Source: Dillenia suffruticosa (taxonomy: Eukaryota; Streptophyta; Magnoliopsida; Dilleniales; Dilleniaceae). Taken from it: 64,000 nt of DNA. The stretch spans positions 77,001 through 141,000 of the forward strand of contig JAVTVX010000034.1 of assembly GCA_033439265.1 (NCBI GenBank). The letters run 5' to 3'. A program made the translations under genes and the position numbers. How positions within the stretch are numbered: position 1 is the stretch's first letter; every line of letters starts with the position of its first letter. The notes beneath the pieces were generated by a model, which did no database searches, had not been told where the DNA came from, and saw only the letters and a list, made by a program, of their open reading frames with translations. Below, piece after piece: positions 1-13,500 of this stretch.

Positions 1-1
1 C

Positions 2-3000
2 ATGGCAGCAGAAGAAGAAGAGGAGTTAGTTAGTAGTGAAATTAAGGAGCAGGAGGGTCTGAATGATGAGACACTTGATATACCTCTCTGTGTTTTCGCT
101 GACTCCTTGGAAAGAAAGACCATAGTCCTTCAAGGAACTATGAAGGGAGTTACAATTAACATACTAGTGGATACAGGAAGTTCAACTAGTTTTATCAATC
201 GCGTATTGGTAGAAAGAGTGAAAATGAAATCAGAGGAAGGTGAAACTTTACAGGCAATTCTAGCAGATGGCAGCAGAGTCACCAGTAGTTTCAAAGTAAG
301 AGGGGTGAAGTGGAGTATACAAGGATACCATTTCTCTTTTGATCTTAAAGTGATTTCTCTGGGGAATTGGGACATCATATTGGGTGTCGATTGGATGTAC
401 AACTTCAGTCCTATAACCTTTGATTTTAAACAGCTGAAAGTCAGGTTAGCTGGTGAGGCAGGTGAGATGGTGCTAGTAGGAATGGTGAGAGACCCTAAGA
501 TGAAACTGATTCGTGGGAAGAATACTAAGAAGTTCAGGACACAACAACTTCTGAGTTGTAACAACATTTCAATAGCTACAGAAGATCTTCAAGCTCCAAT
601 GCACCAGTTCATTTCTATTCTTCTGCAGCAATTCGAAGATGTCTTCTGCACACCCACTTCATTACCTCCAAAAAGATCCCAGGATCACTCCATACCTCTG
701 AAGCAAGGAGCTCAACCCTTCAAGCTACATCCATACAGGTATCCTCATTCCCAAAAATTGGAGATAGAAAGACAAGTTCAGGACATGTTCAGCCAGGGAA
801 TTATTAGGCACAGTAATAGTCCTTTTGCTTCTCCAGTTTTGTTGGTCAAAAAGAAGGATGGTTCATGGAAATTTTCTGTGGATTATAGACAACTTAACAA
901 CATTACCATCAAGAACAAATACCCTGTCCCAAACATTGATGAATTACTCGAAGAGTTACATGGTTCAAGGTTGTTTTTTAAGATTGATCTTAGGGCTGGT
1001 TATCACCAAATTAGAGTAAGGCCAAAAGATGTGGCCAAGACAGCATTTCAAACTCACCATGGGCATTTCGAGTTCTTGGTAATGCCTTTTGGTCTCACAA
1101 ATGCACCAGCCACATTCCAGTCATTGATGAATCAGATATTTCAGTCACACCTCAGAAAATTTTTATTGGTCTTTTTTGATGATATCCTAATCTACAGCCC
1201 TGATTTGCAGTCCCATATTCAGCATCTTAGAGTGGTTCTTCTAGTCCTGAGACAGCACCACTTATATGCCAAACTATCTAAGTGCTCTTTTGGTCAATCA
1301 CAAGTAGAGTATCTGGGGCATATTGTGACAGATTTGGGAGTAAAAATGGACCCACAGAAGACTGATTGCATCATGACTTGGCCTACTCCAACAACTGTCA
1401 AGAATCTGAGAGGCTTCTTGGGTTTGACAGGATATTACTGAAGATTTATTAAAGACTATGGGATTATAGCAAAGCCTCTTAATGATCTTCTTAGGAAAGA
1501 CAGCTTCAAGTGGGGTGAGGAAGCGGAGAAAGCCTTTCAGCAGCTGAAGACAGCTATGTGTTCTGCCTCGGTTATGCGGTTACCAGATTTTTCTAAATCT
1601 TTCATACTAGAAACTGATGCATGTGCCAAAGGATGGGGAGCTGTGCTTATGCAGGAGGGACAACCTATTGCTTATCTTAGTAAGGCTTTGGGAGCCAAGA
1701 GACAGGGACTTTCAATATACGAGAAGGAGTTAATGGCTGTTGTCATGGCAGTAGCAAAATGGAAGCATTATTTGTTAGGCTATCATTTTTTCATTAGGAC
1801 AGACCATCAGAGCTTGAAATATCTCTTGGAGCAGAGACTGACCAACTCTCTACAGCATAAATGGCTCACTAAACTCTTAGGCTTGGACTACGAGATACAA
1901 TATAAAAGAGGTACAGACAATAGAGCATCTGATGCTTTATAAAGGAAGGAGATGCTAGTTGCAGAACAACAGGAGAACTTACTAATGGCTACTTCAGTGG
2001 TTAGACCACAGTGGTTGCAGGAAATCATGCAGAGTTATGAAGGTGATGATGATTGTCAGGCTTTGATAACCCAGTTAGCAATTGAACCAGAAAGCCATTC
2101 CGACTTCACTCTGCAGGAAGGACTTCTTAAGTTCAGAAGAAAATTGTATGTAGGGAAGGGCTCCCAATTGAGGATCAAGATAATCAAGCAAATGCACAAT
2201 TCAGCTATAGGAGGTCACTCAGGTCAGAATGGCACTCTGCAGAGGATTAAGTCTGCTTTCTTTTGGCCTTCAATGAGAGCAGATGTTATTCATTATGTGC
2301 GGGAATGTGATATATGCCAAAGAAATAAACATGAGCATGTGGCCTACCCTGGACTACTGTAACCTCTGCCTATACCAACACAAGCCTGGGTCCAGATCAG
2401 TATGGATTTTGTAGAGGGACTTCCTGCGTCCCAAGGTTATGACACTATTATGGTGGTTATAGATAAGTTCACCAAATTCAGTCACTTTATCGCACTACGA
2501 CACCCCTATACTGCCATAAAAGTAGCACAAGTGTTTGTAGACTGTGTGTTCAAATTACATGGACTTCCAGAGGCTATAATAACTGATCGAGACAAGGTCT
2601 TCACCAGCCTATTCTGGCAGGAATTGTTCAAATTAGTAGGAACACAGCTGAAATTAAGCAGTGCTTACCATCCTCAAACAGATGGGCAAAGTGAGAGGCT
2701 TAATCAGTGTTTGGAAGGATACCTGCGGTGCATGATTTCTGATAGACCTGGGCAGTGGTTTCAATGGTTGAGCCTAGCTGAATGGTGGTATAATACCAGC
2801 TTTCATTCAAGTATAAAGATGACTCCTTTCGAAGCCTTGTATGGATATCAGCCTAGGTCCATTCCAATGGGGCCATACTTAGAGACTACTACACCTGCTG
2901 CAGAGAATTTTGTTCAGAATAGGCAGGCCATGTTACACATTTTGCATGATCACTTGACCAAGCTCAGAACAGGATGAAAACTGCAGCAGATAGGAACAGA

Positions 3001-3435
3001 TCTGAAAGAGAGTTTAAAGTTGGAGATTGGGTCTATCTTAAACTGCAACCATACAAGCAACAGTCAGTGGAGTTGAGGAAACAACTTAAGCTGTCCTCTA
3101 AGTATTATGGACCTTTTCCCATCTTAGCAAGGATAGGTCAGGTTGCTTACAAATTACAGTTGCCATTGGGATCAAGGATACACCCGGTGTTTCATGTTTC
3201 TTTACTCAAAAAGAAGATTGGGTCCACACAGAATGTGATGCCTGAATTGCCTAAGGTAGGAGCTGATGGACAGGCTTTGGTAATACCAGAAGCCGTGCTT
3301 AAGAGGAGAATAATCATGCGCAATGGTATATCAGTCAATCAATGGTTGATCAGATGGATTAACCTAAGTCCCGAAGAGTCTACATGGGAGGACATGGGTT
3401 TTATTCGGTCCCAATTTCCAGACTTTAAGCCTTGA
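2..3435 (+). pseudogene. Ty3/gypsy pol polyprotein, broken by three stops and a frameshift
   Basis: The aspartic protease has its DTGSS motif near residue 57. The reverse transcriptase spans about 780-1330 with the catalytic box FFDD near 1177-1188. RNase H follows to 1942. The integrase has an HHCC zinc region at 2190-2330 and the three acidic catalytic sites at about 2402-2720. A chromodomain ends at 3435. In-frame stops lie at 1439-1441, 1940-1942 and 2360-2362. A one-base loss around 2960-2975 moves the last part into another frame. All segments before the shift share one frame, so this was one ORF. It can no longer encode full pol. The start of the polyprotein (gag) is left of the window. 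Confidence 0.93.
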
Positions 3436-3464
3436 GGCGAAGGCTTTCGAAGGAGGGAAGAAAT

Positions 3465-3942
3465 TGTAACAGCAACAGTGGGAAATTTGAAGGAAACAGC
3501 TAGTAAAGGAAGCAAGGAATGTCAGTAAGGATAACCAAAATCAGTTGTAGCTAGTTGAGGAAGTTAGGCAGTTAGTTAGTTCCAAGGAATGTCAGTTAGG
3601 ATAACCAAAATCAGTTGTAGTTAGTTAAGGAAGTTAGGCAGTTAGTTAGTTAGTTCATCTTTGCACAATGTAATAAAAGGAGGCCTGTATCAACCAAGAA
3701 GAGCAGCAAGAATATTCAGTGAAATCTCATTCTTCTCTCTTTTTCTCTCTCTCTCTCTCTCTCCTCTCTCCTTCTCTCCTTTTACCTCTTCTTAGCTCTC
3801 CTTCATCGTTACTACAATCTCTCACCTCCAGTCATCTCAAGTCTCAGACGTATTTGACAGAACATAGATTCCTGCAGATTGAGGCAATCAAGTTGAGCCT
3901 CTGCAGTCTGAATCTTGCGCATTTGGAAGTTAATTCATAACA
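3465..3942 (+). repeat. 3' LTR of the Ty3/gypsy element (478 bp)
   Basis: It begins TGTAAC just after a purine-rich tract and ends ATAACA at 3942, giving TG...CA ends. A putative TATA region (TAATAAAAGG) lies near 3670 and a CT-rich stretch at 3730-3785 follows it, as in many plant LTR leader regions. The LTR holds an internal 70-bp tandem duplication. The target-site duplication would be the five bases after 3942 (GAATC), which cannot be checked without the 5' end. Confidence 0.8.
3514..3653 (+). repeat. 70-bp tandem duplication inside the LTR
   Basis: Two near-identical units start with AAGGAATGTCAG at 3514 and 3584, period 70. They differ by a few substitutions. They lie in the U3 part of the LTR, upstream of the putative TATA, where duplicated enhancer blocks are common in LTR elements. 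Confidence 0.85.
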
Positions 3943-4419
3943 GAATCCTCCATGGATTTGAAACTGCTAGATTCGTGTGCTGCTTCTATATGCAATTTCT
4001 ACAGTGCATGACATTTATTTGGTTGGTATGGTGGTTGCAATAGTTGTTCTGGTATAATTCCATATAATGGAAGTCCTTTTTTTTTTTGTTTTTCCTTTCC
4101 CCTGTTGCGGGGGTGTGAAATAACATTTGCTTCAAAAGGCTAAGTTGATGGAGTAAAGTGTGCTATCATTGTATATCTTAACACCTGTGACTTGTGCCCT
4201 GATAAGTTATAAGAAGGTCCCAAATAAGTGGAGCGCTAAAAGGGTTTTGGTAGTGTTTGAACTTGGGGTACTATGCAAAATAAACATCTAGCCAAAAGTT
4301 TAAGTTGTTGGAGTGAGGCATGCTTGTTGTTTTATATCTTAATAGTGGGGTGCACTGGAGGAAGGGGAGGATGGGTCACACCTAAACCTTACACTTGTTT
4401 TGTGTTATTGTTTTACTAG
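3943..4419 (+). other. Intron remainder between the gypsy LTR and the first visible helicase exon
   Basis: Non-coding. A motif of the form AAGTTGNTGGAGT...TATATCTTAA occurs twice (about 4142-4180 and 4300-4340), suggesting an old dispersed or duplicated repeat. The acceptor TTTTACTAG ends at 4419. Confidence 0.5.
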
Positions 4420-4536
4420 GTATCTAGGACTCCATCTGAACTGGAAGTTTCCCTTGGAGTTCTAAAGAGCTATTGTCGAGCTAAATTAGGGGAAGCATGC
4501 ATATCAGCAGCAAATAAGCATCTATTTCTCCTTGAG
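4420..4536 (+). CDS. SHPRH: SHPRH exon (linker helix)
   Basis: 39 codons in phase 0 between acceptor TACTAG and donor GAG|GTATGG. It encodes a charged, helical segment containing [20 protein letters not shown], the region between the helicase halves in this family. It joins in frame to the exon at 4905. Confidence 0.85.
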
Positions 4537-7500
4537 GTATGGCCTACCCTATCTGTTTGCTTTGTGACATTTATTAAGCTGCTGTTGGACACATCTATTG
4601 GACAGTAGTTGTTGTCTAGTCAAAATGCTGTATTGTCTCACTCGACTATATGCAAATGGTCATTCCAACATCTCCTTATAAATAATGATGTTTCTTTCAC
4701 ATATAAATCTTGTTTGTCCGTCTCCTTTGCTTTGGATGCAGAACAAGATTTATACTTCACTGAAGCAAGCCTTGTCAGTTTTTCAGCAGTCTATATTTGG
4801 ATTTGCTGGCATTGCTGGCCACTGTAGGATTTTCTTCTGTAGTGCCAAACTGCTTTTATGCGATCTGTTTGCAAACACCTGTAGCTTATGTTTTCTTGTT
4901 CCAGGGTATGAGGAAGGAGTATGCTTATGCAAGGTCCTTGGCGACTGCTCAAGCACAAGTTCTGCGTGCTTATGATGAAATGAAGATGGCAACCTCTCGA
5001 CTGCGCCTTAGAGAGTCAGAAAATGATAACAGTATTGATGCTTTAAGTCCGGAAGAGATGATTACGGCAAACATTGAACACTCTAATGAAAAGCAATTGG
5101 CCATGGCTGCCTTATTACGAATAAAAGGGCAACTTCGCTATTTACAGGTACAACTGCAAAAGTTTATCCTTAAGCTGTTCTTGCTCTCTGTATTGCTACA
5201 AGAAATTTTCAGTGATGGATCTGAATGATGAGAAGGTTAATCTTTGGCACGGACATGGCTTGTACAGGAAGGACCGGAAACTGTGTAGTGTGATATAGAA
5301 TGAGTTGTACAAGTACCTATTGTTTTTGTGAGATGGACAAACAAAGAACAACAATTGGTTGAAATATTTATGTATATTTTGTATTTTGGATTTTTTTATA
5401 TGATCAATCTTAAAATCTATAGCTAATTTCTCAAGTATATTAGGTTGAATATCTCTAGTCCCCATAGCTTACGTGACATCGAGAAATAAAGAACAAAATT
5501 CAATTGAAGTAGTTAATGTATATTTTGTACTTTGAATTGCTTATGAAATTAATTTTAATATCTTTAGCTAATTTCTCAAGTATTTCAAGTTGAGTATCTC
5601 TAAGTTATGATGTCTACTTTTAACTTGCCATTATGGAGATGACACAAAATTTGGCATATTTTATTCAGTTTTGTAAATGTTTTGATTGATTATTTGGGAT
5701 GAATTTTCTGGTGCTTGCATTCCTCTACGCTGTTCTGCCCTAGAATACCTAAATACCTGTCCTTGACCTCTTATGCCTGGGTTCAATTCTTTAATGCAAA
5801 GATTTTTGGACAAATTAGCAGTGACTAGCATGCGCCAAGTTATCTTTTATGTGCTTCTGTCCAATTAAAGGGAAGTTATTGGTAAAAGTATCATTTTTAG
5901 GTGCCTCTATCTGTATGGGGAATTTGCTGCTGATAGATCGTTCCCGGTGTCCCCCTTCTTCCCCCGCCGACTTCCTATCTGAGGCCCTGCCTCTCTTCCA
6001 GAGGAACCAGAACCACCACATTCGCACCCCTTACTCTTAGATGATGTAAGGGCCCTGTATGTAGAATGAAAAATGAGTCTTCTCCTCTCCCAGTCTTTTA
6101 TACTGCTTTCATTTTCGAGGTCGATTCTTTGTTCATCTCTAATCAAGTAGCCGATTATATTAAAAGGAGTGAAATTATAGGAACAATGTTTATATTAGAA
6201 CTTTTGATTTTCTTGATAACTTTTATAGGTACTTTTCTCTCTTTGTTCTCATTCAAGTTAGAGGTCTTCATTGTTGTTGGTTTACTTCTATGTATAGCAC
6301 TAAAAGTGAGCTTTCATCACCATCCTTGCGAGGAATTAAAAGTAGTCTTTGCTATGTGCTCTGCAAATTGGTCTAAAGTTGGGGACTCTAATGTAGTTAG
6401 ATTCCCTTGGGAAAAAGTTTAATGGGTCTAGGATCACTACTTGTATGTCTTCCTTTGAATCTTTCAAGATGGCTTCGGAGCCTGAAGATTACACCATTTT
6501 CAATGCTCTATACACATGGTTTGTGTTGGGGAAGCACTGGTTGCTTTCCTTATTAATATATACTCCTGATATAAGACACACCGACACTCACTAGAACCAC
6601 ATCAAACTACTTTCCTATGTTTTTACCCCAGAGGATATTCTCATACTTTTGGTACATAATTTTTTACACAATTCTGTATACCCGAACTATGAGTTCCTCT
6701 GACTAGTGTATTACAACAAGAACTGTAAGGTCAAGGCAAGTGATTTGTTACCGCCCCAATTGCATCAATTAGGGTCCTATTCCTTTTTAGTTTGAGAACA
6801 CGGGCCCTTACATGGAGATCTTAGGGGACTGGTGAAAGATTATTTGACAGGCATCATGTAGAAGGGGTTGATTTTCAAGTTCACGGGGAAGTTGAAGAAG
6901 AAACTCTTCAAGTGTTGGAACCAAAAAAAGGAAAGGGGGAAAAAGGGAGATGTTAAAGTGAAGAAAAGCATTATTCTGCATAAGATTGATTGTTTAGATA
7001 ATCTAAAGCTTGAGAGGGGCTTTTGTGAGGATCTCACTCATGGTATAGTGGCCTGTAGTAATGATCTTGAGAAAATAGTCTAAAGGAGGATACTAGTTAT
7101 TGGTGGAAGAATTGGTTGAACTAAGTTAAGGAGTGGGATTATAATACTAGGTTCTTTTATTGGGTGGCCAATCATAATAGGCAAGGGAGTTTCTTCTGAG
7201 AGTTAAAACATGATGTTAGAATATCATTACAAAGAGGATAGAGTACAATGATGTAGAAGTATCTATATAGCCTACCCCACTTAGTGGGATAAAGGCTTGG
7301 TTGTTGTTGTTATAGTAGTAAAACAACCAAATCTCACATATTATTAGTAAAACATTGACAGGAACGAAACTTACAAAAGAAACCAAAATAGAAGGGGACA
7401 GATAATGCAGCAGTAGGCTGACCTCTTGTGCAAACAGTGGCAAAGAGGGATCGGAAGATGCTGCAAGGTTGACTTGTCAAAACCCTAAGCTTCCAATGCT

Positions 7501-10500
7501 TGCAGACCCTAGCTAGGAGAGAGGAGCACAGCTCTAGATCTAAGTTTTCTGGAAACAACATTCTAAAGAGGCTTTTCCAGCACAACTACCCCTTTTCCTA
7601 ACTCAAAGCAAAGCTTCTCCTGCAAGCCACCTACAAAACAGCCATTAAGTCTTCTATAGGAAGCAAACAAAAAGTAATATACCCCTCCAAAATAGACAAT
7701 ATGCAACGATTACCCAACTAAGAACCCTACCGCAATAAAACATTAAAATATAGAAGACGCAATTTATTTAAATAAAACTACTTGCATCATCCTCCCTGGG
7801 TTTAAAAGAGCTCGACTCCATGTGAGTAGCCAACTTGGCAGCCTTGCACATATGAGCATCAATCTCTTCATATTCTCTCTCCGATCCAAGAAATTTCGTA
7901 ATTTGGCTGCCCAACCCACTTACATGATAGGGAGCCTTACGGTGGGGATTTTTTTTTTTTTTTGATAAATAAAATCTTTATTAGAGGCAATAAGGGGGTG
8001 CCTATCCCCAATTTTTACGAAGCTAAATGCTACATCTGCATCTAGTGTCTCTCTAGAAACCCAAGAAGTAAAAGTAGATAACAACTTAGCCTTAAGGTGG
8101 GGAATTATGAGGTTTGTGTTTCACAGCTTCAGTTGGGTAACAATACCACTCTCTTTCGAAGGAGGACAAAGATGGCTTTTGGGATATGATCACTCTTCTC
8201 AACATGTGTGTGAGAGTTTTCGAGTTTAGGATCAATATGATCAACAACTAGTTTGTTGGTATCACGTGGCAGTTCTTGATGATTTGATAGTCTTCATTAG
8301 TTGTGAAAAGTGTGAGTGACCTCCCCCTTATTTATGGTTTCCTTTGGGGTAGTATGAGGGGAGTGCTTCTTTTAGGGATTTATCCATGGTTAGGGTCTTG
8401 TTAAAAGGTTGAATGGTTTGAAGTGCTTTCCTTCTGTAATCAATAAATGTTTTTCTAGCTTTACCCTGTACTGCTTTCCCTTGGGCGCCCAAAATTCAGA
8501 AGCTGATTAGGCTTCCTATAGTTGGGAAGTGATTTACATGAGAGAGATCACCGACTAAGTGGGACTGGGATTCTCAGTCTAAATCAAAGGTGGTTTGTTT
8601 TGGATGTAACTTGATCACTAAAATCATTTTATCACTTGAAAAATTCCCTTGGAACCATTTTTTATAGCTTAAGGTCATCAAAAGCAAGTGCAGTCTCTAA
8701 CAGAATGGATGATATACTAAGGTTGGGGGCAGAGTTTCTCATTTTAGCCCTTGAAAATTAACTTTTTACAGTGGTCAATGGTTCTTGGATTGGGGATTCA
8801 TCCTTTTCCAATCATTTTTTCTTGACTTTATCAGTGTCCATGGTTCACACTGTCCTATCAATTATATCTACTATTGAGAGGCTAATCAGGTTTTGTTGGA
8901 ATTTTTATTTCTTAAGAAATCTTAAAGATTGGGAAGCTATACAATTTTCCTCCCATGTTTGCATGCTTGAAGGAAAACATCGCCTTTTAGTCTCTGAGGT
9001 ATGAGAGTTTGGAGTATTAATTAGGTACCTTTTCTTGAGAATTTTTGTTTTTGCGCTGCTGATGCCCCTTTCCTTAGCCAAGTTCATTCCAAAGGCAAAG
9101 ATTCCTTGTTCTTAACAACATCCATAGAAATAATATTTTACAGAAACTGATCCCTTTTAGATTATCTCAATTTGTTGCAAATATTTTGAAACTAAATATC
9201 ACTTATTTTGTATTGTTCTATAGCTTGGGAGATGCGGAACCACGTCTTTGCTATTTGTGATTCAGTGAATTTGTTTTTAAACATATCTCTCTGATTTGGT
9301 CTGGACAAAGTTTGGAGGTTTGGAGAGCGGAAAGATACTTCTTTGCTTTGGAGGTGCCCTTGTAGGTACATTTTCAGGAAGCAGAATGCTAAAATCTTTT
9401 AGAAATTACACTAACGGTCCCTCTCCTTCGGGACAACATTGTTTTTTATTCTTGTCTTTGGGCACATATTTTAGAGAGACTTCAGAGAGTAAGAGATTGG
9501 ATAGCAGTCCTCTATTACTTTTTGCTTTGATTTATTTATTTATCTCTTTATTTATTTATTGACCTAAGGATTCTCAACTTTGAACCTTATGTATATTCCC
9601 TTTACTTTGTCGTGCAATTCTTTTTCCATCAAAAACAGGAAAAAGAAAAAAGAATATAGTTTGATCTTAGATTCTTTAATTATGTTTAGCCACATGAAAT
9701 TAGTTTGTTTGTTGGAAAATATTTTCTGGTATATAGGAAGAATAAATCAAATTTCAAGAACATGAACTTCAGACTACATTGTGAAGAAGTTATTTTCCTG
9801 TTTCTTGTCGATTGCAAACTTTACGGAGTCTCTAATTTGTGAAAGATAACAGTGTATGATATTGTACTCGAACAAGAGAAATTATATTTCTGGAAAATCC
9901 ATTTGAGGACAAGATTTTCCAAGAAAAATGTTTTCATGATTTTCTGTGAACAACAGAACTTTAAACCAAGAAAAGCCTTCTGTCTCATATTGTATCTGCT
10001 TTCCATTTCGAATTCTCTAATTACCTTCAAAGCTCCTTGGATCTGAAGTATACAAAAATTAAGAAGTGCTACATAGATTTCTTATTTATGATTAAGATGG
10101 TTCTGAATTTCTAGCATTATTGGCCAAGTCATCTTTCTGACAAATAAGATGTAGAATCTCCACTTTCCTGTTAGTTTTCTGCATCTGTTTGGCCTCTTCT
10201 TTTGTCTATCATGGTCAACGTGCTAAAAGGTGTCTGACATCTAATTGAATTCTCCAAATCTGTCTTAGATGTTGCTATTTTTCATGAATCCTACCAAAGG
10301 CTTCAATAACCCAATGTTTCAATGTGAATTTTCCAATGACTTCTTATTTCTTGTTACTTGAAGATTCCACGCATGTTCCACTGTTTTCAAAAACTGTTGT
10401 AGTTGTCTAATCCTCTGTTATTTTAGGTTGTATTGTATTGATAGAGGTTTGTTTTGTACTTGTCTACATACGTGTATATACATATTATATGTCAGCATAT

Positions 10501-13500
10501 ATATAACATATACATGTATCTGATCTTTACTGTACTTATCCTGTATAATTTCTCCAGGGATTAGTTTTATCTAAAGAGAAAGCACAGATTCGAGACACAG
10601 ATAATACACCATTGATCCAAGACAGTGCCACCACCCTGACTATGCACATCCAGGTTTTGGTCGATGATGAAACGTGCCCAGTTTGTCATGAGAATTTGAG
10701 AAATCAAAAGATGGTCTTTCAATGCGCACATTTCACTTGCTGTAAATGTAAGTTTCATCCTTTGGCATTCCCTTGTTTGAAACTAAAATGAAGTAATCTT
10801 GTGTTCTCCATTTATGCTGATTTGATTTGTCTTACTTGATGGATCCATTTAAGATCATTTTCTACATTTTTTGTTTTACTATCTGTAGTGAGGAATTCTA
10901 TCCCAGGGACAACCGTTGAGTGTATTTTAAGGTTCTTTACCTTGTTAAGATTTCAAAAAGATCTCAGATAATGAATATTTATATTTCCTCTTACCCCAAA
11001 CAATAAAAAAAGGAAAGAAAATAGTAAAAAATAATGAAAACTGCAAGAAAATAGAAAATTCCCGTGTCAGTTCTACAGGAGCGTCATGGCTAATGGGCCT
11101 TGCGCCATGGCACAACTCACCGGAAGTGAGATGCTGCGGTGCAACTCATAGAAGTGAGAGGAACCGTGGTGCATTTGTGCCTACTGCTTCCCTCAATTCC
11201 TGCACCCTTTTGCTTCTCTTCCATGTGTTCATTAACCTCTTCTGCTTGTCAAGTTGATCCAAAAACTTGTTGGCGAGCGATTCAACATCATCACGTTCAC
11301 AAGTGAAGAAGCCCATCAATCCACATGGACAAGCTTCATTAAGTTACGCCTGTTATTGCTGATGAACATCCATGGTGTTAATTTAAATCTATGGGTGACA
11401 CTGGGCTTTCTTCAATGCATTTGCCTTTCCGACTCTTTGGGTGTGAAAAACTTGGCAAAATATCCATGTAAAATTTCCTATCCTAAATCCCTGTTTGGAA
11501 AGACATTTTTGAAAGCCACCAGAACATCTGGTTGAGTGATATGTTCCATGTATTGAGGTCATGGCTTTGATTTACCTTCCCCCTTTTGGATTCTTCACAG
11601 GAGGGCTGAAGGTTTCCTGATAATTGACTCAAGTATGGCCTCAAGAGTCTCTTTAATTCTCTCATCTGTTCCATGTGTTCTGTGCTTGATAGTAGACACC
11701 CATATCTACCTTGTTGCCTTATCTATAGGACGTGAAGATAGCTCCCAAGAACCATTTTTAGCCAAACCTCTCATGTCATGCATCTTGCCACCTCAGATTG
11801 TGTAAAGCCTCATCCTAATTCTCAGGCTGGAAACAGCTAATAAATAAGAGAGAATGGATTTATATGAAAAACGATCTATGTTAATGGTTTATTGAGAGTT
11901 GGATAATGAAATAAGTCTTTTTCTCCTAATATTTGTGCTTTGTGAAAGAGTTGTCAACTGGGAATCATCTGTGACTCCAATTTAAGTGGAATGAATTGTC
12001 TTTGTACTTAAGTCCCTAAGTACATTGAATCAACTTTTTGATTCCTTATGGACAAGAGGATATTCTAAGTCATCATGGTTTCATGTTTGAGAGGAAGTAG
12101 ACAACATACTTTTCTCTATTTGCTTAAGCTTTTGGAGCAATAAGTTGTTTAACACTTGAGGAATTGACATGGCTATGCTTTCTCTATCCATCATAAACTC
12201 CCAAGGTGGCCATCCTCTTGGAATGGCATATCATCAATGTGGGTTAGGTGTAGATACTAAATATCTTTTACATATATTCTTCCTTCTCACTTTGTTTCCT
12301 TCCTTTTAATTTCAAAACACGTGTTCATGTTTTTCCACACTCCCCCTCAAGCTGATGAATGGATGTTATCCATTTCAAGCTTGTTAACTAAATTCTGAAA
12401 GACTGAATTGAATAGTCTCTTTGTGCATGTATTTGCGAGCCGATTCTTCATGTAGACAAACAGAGTGTAGATCAGTCCACTATCAAGTTTCTCTTTTATA
12501 AATGCCTGTTTAACCTCTATATGTTTCGTGCGAACATGTTGTACCGGATTATGTGCAATATTGATAGCCAACTTATTATCACAGTGCAACCTCATTGGAC
12601 CTTCCTACCTAATCTTCAAATCTTCCAAAATTATTTTGGCCTTAGGAGCTCATAGATTCCAAGTGCCATTGACTTGAATTCTGCTATGAAGATCCCTTGC
12701 CGAGAGTTGGCTGCTTCTATGCCAAGAAAATATTTTAGCTTACTGAGCTCTTTAATCTCAAATTCTTTTACTGGACACATTTTTTACTTTTCAATTCCTT
12801 CTGTGTTATTCCCGGTCACTATTGCGTCATCCACATAAATCGGCAATGTTGTGACTTTCCCTGAGGTTGAATGTCTCACAAACATGGTATGATCAACTTG
12901 GCTCTGTCTTAATTCAAGGTTCAACATTATTTTGGCAAACCTTCCAACCAAGCTTTTGGAGATTGTTTGAGTCTATACAAAGTTTTCTTCGATCTGCATA
13001 TGATTTATTCTTTATTTGTAGAGCCAAATCCAGTGGGAATTTCCATATAAATCTTTTCTTCAAGATTACCATGCAAGAAGCCATTATTGATATCTAATTG
13101 TTGCAGCTTCCATCCAAAGTTGGTTGCCAATGACAACAACACTCTCACTATATTCATTTTTGCAATTGGAGCACATGTTTCAAGATAGCCTATGCCATAG
13201 GCCTGGGTATAACTTTTGGCAACATACCCAATTGGTTTTTTTCTTTTTGGCAACTTCACCAAATCCCCTGTTTTGTTCTTTTCTAGAGCTTCGATCTCCA
13301 CCTTCATGGCATTTCTCCAATTCTCCTCCCCTAGTGCCTCAAATAATGTTTTGGGAATGACAACACTATTAAAGCTAGTACGAGAGGCCCTATGGCTATG
13401 AGATAGGTTTTTTGTAAGACATGAAAAGGTACAAAACGTGTTGGGCACAAGTTTTGGTTTGTTTCCTTAAGGCTATAGGGATGTCAAGGTCATTTTAATT

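Larger units (their letters stand above)
1..3942 (+). mobile_element. Ty3/gypsy chromovirus, 3' part with 3' LTR
   Basis: The element enters from the left edge and runs to the end of its 3' LTR. Domain order is protease, reverse transcriptase, RNase H, integrase, chromodomain, which is the order of Ty3/gypsy. A C-terminal chromodomain places it among chromoviruses (Reina-like by general resemblance, not tested). The polypurine tract is about 3451-3464 and the LTR starts with TG at 3465. It has the same orientation as the helicase gene whose exon begins at 4420, so it probably sits in an upstream intron. The 5' LTR lies outside the window. Confidence 0.93.
5148..10557 (+). other. 5.4-kb helicase intron with LINE debris
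   Basis: The intron holds L1 relics (6340-7240, 8560-9520), an RTE 3' tail (7237-7312), and an A-tail in antisense at 7951-7966 preceded on the - strand by an AATAAA-type signal. The stretches 5230-6330 and 7320-7950 are AT-rich without a recognisable gene. Around 10440-10530 an alternating TA/TG-rich run lies just before the acceptor. Confidence 0.7.

Noticed and set aside
4735-4835. Possible extra helicase exon after CAG at 4740 ([16 protein letters not shown])
   Set aside because: Exons 4420-4536 and 4905-5147 join in phase 0 without it, and it has no good donor in frame.
11254-11674. ORFs of 93 and 63 codons in the helicase intron
   Set aside because: They overlap on opposite strands and show no recognisable domain.
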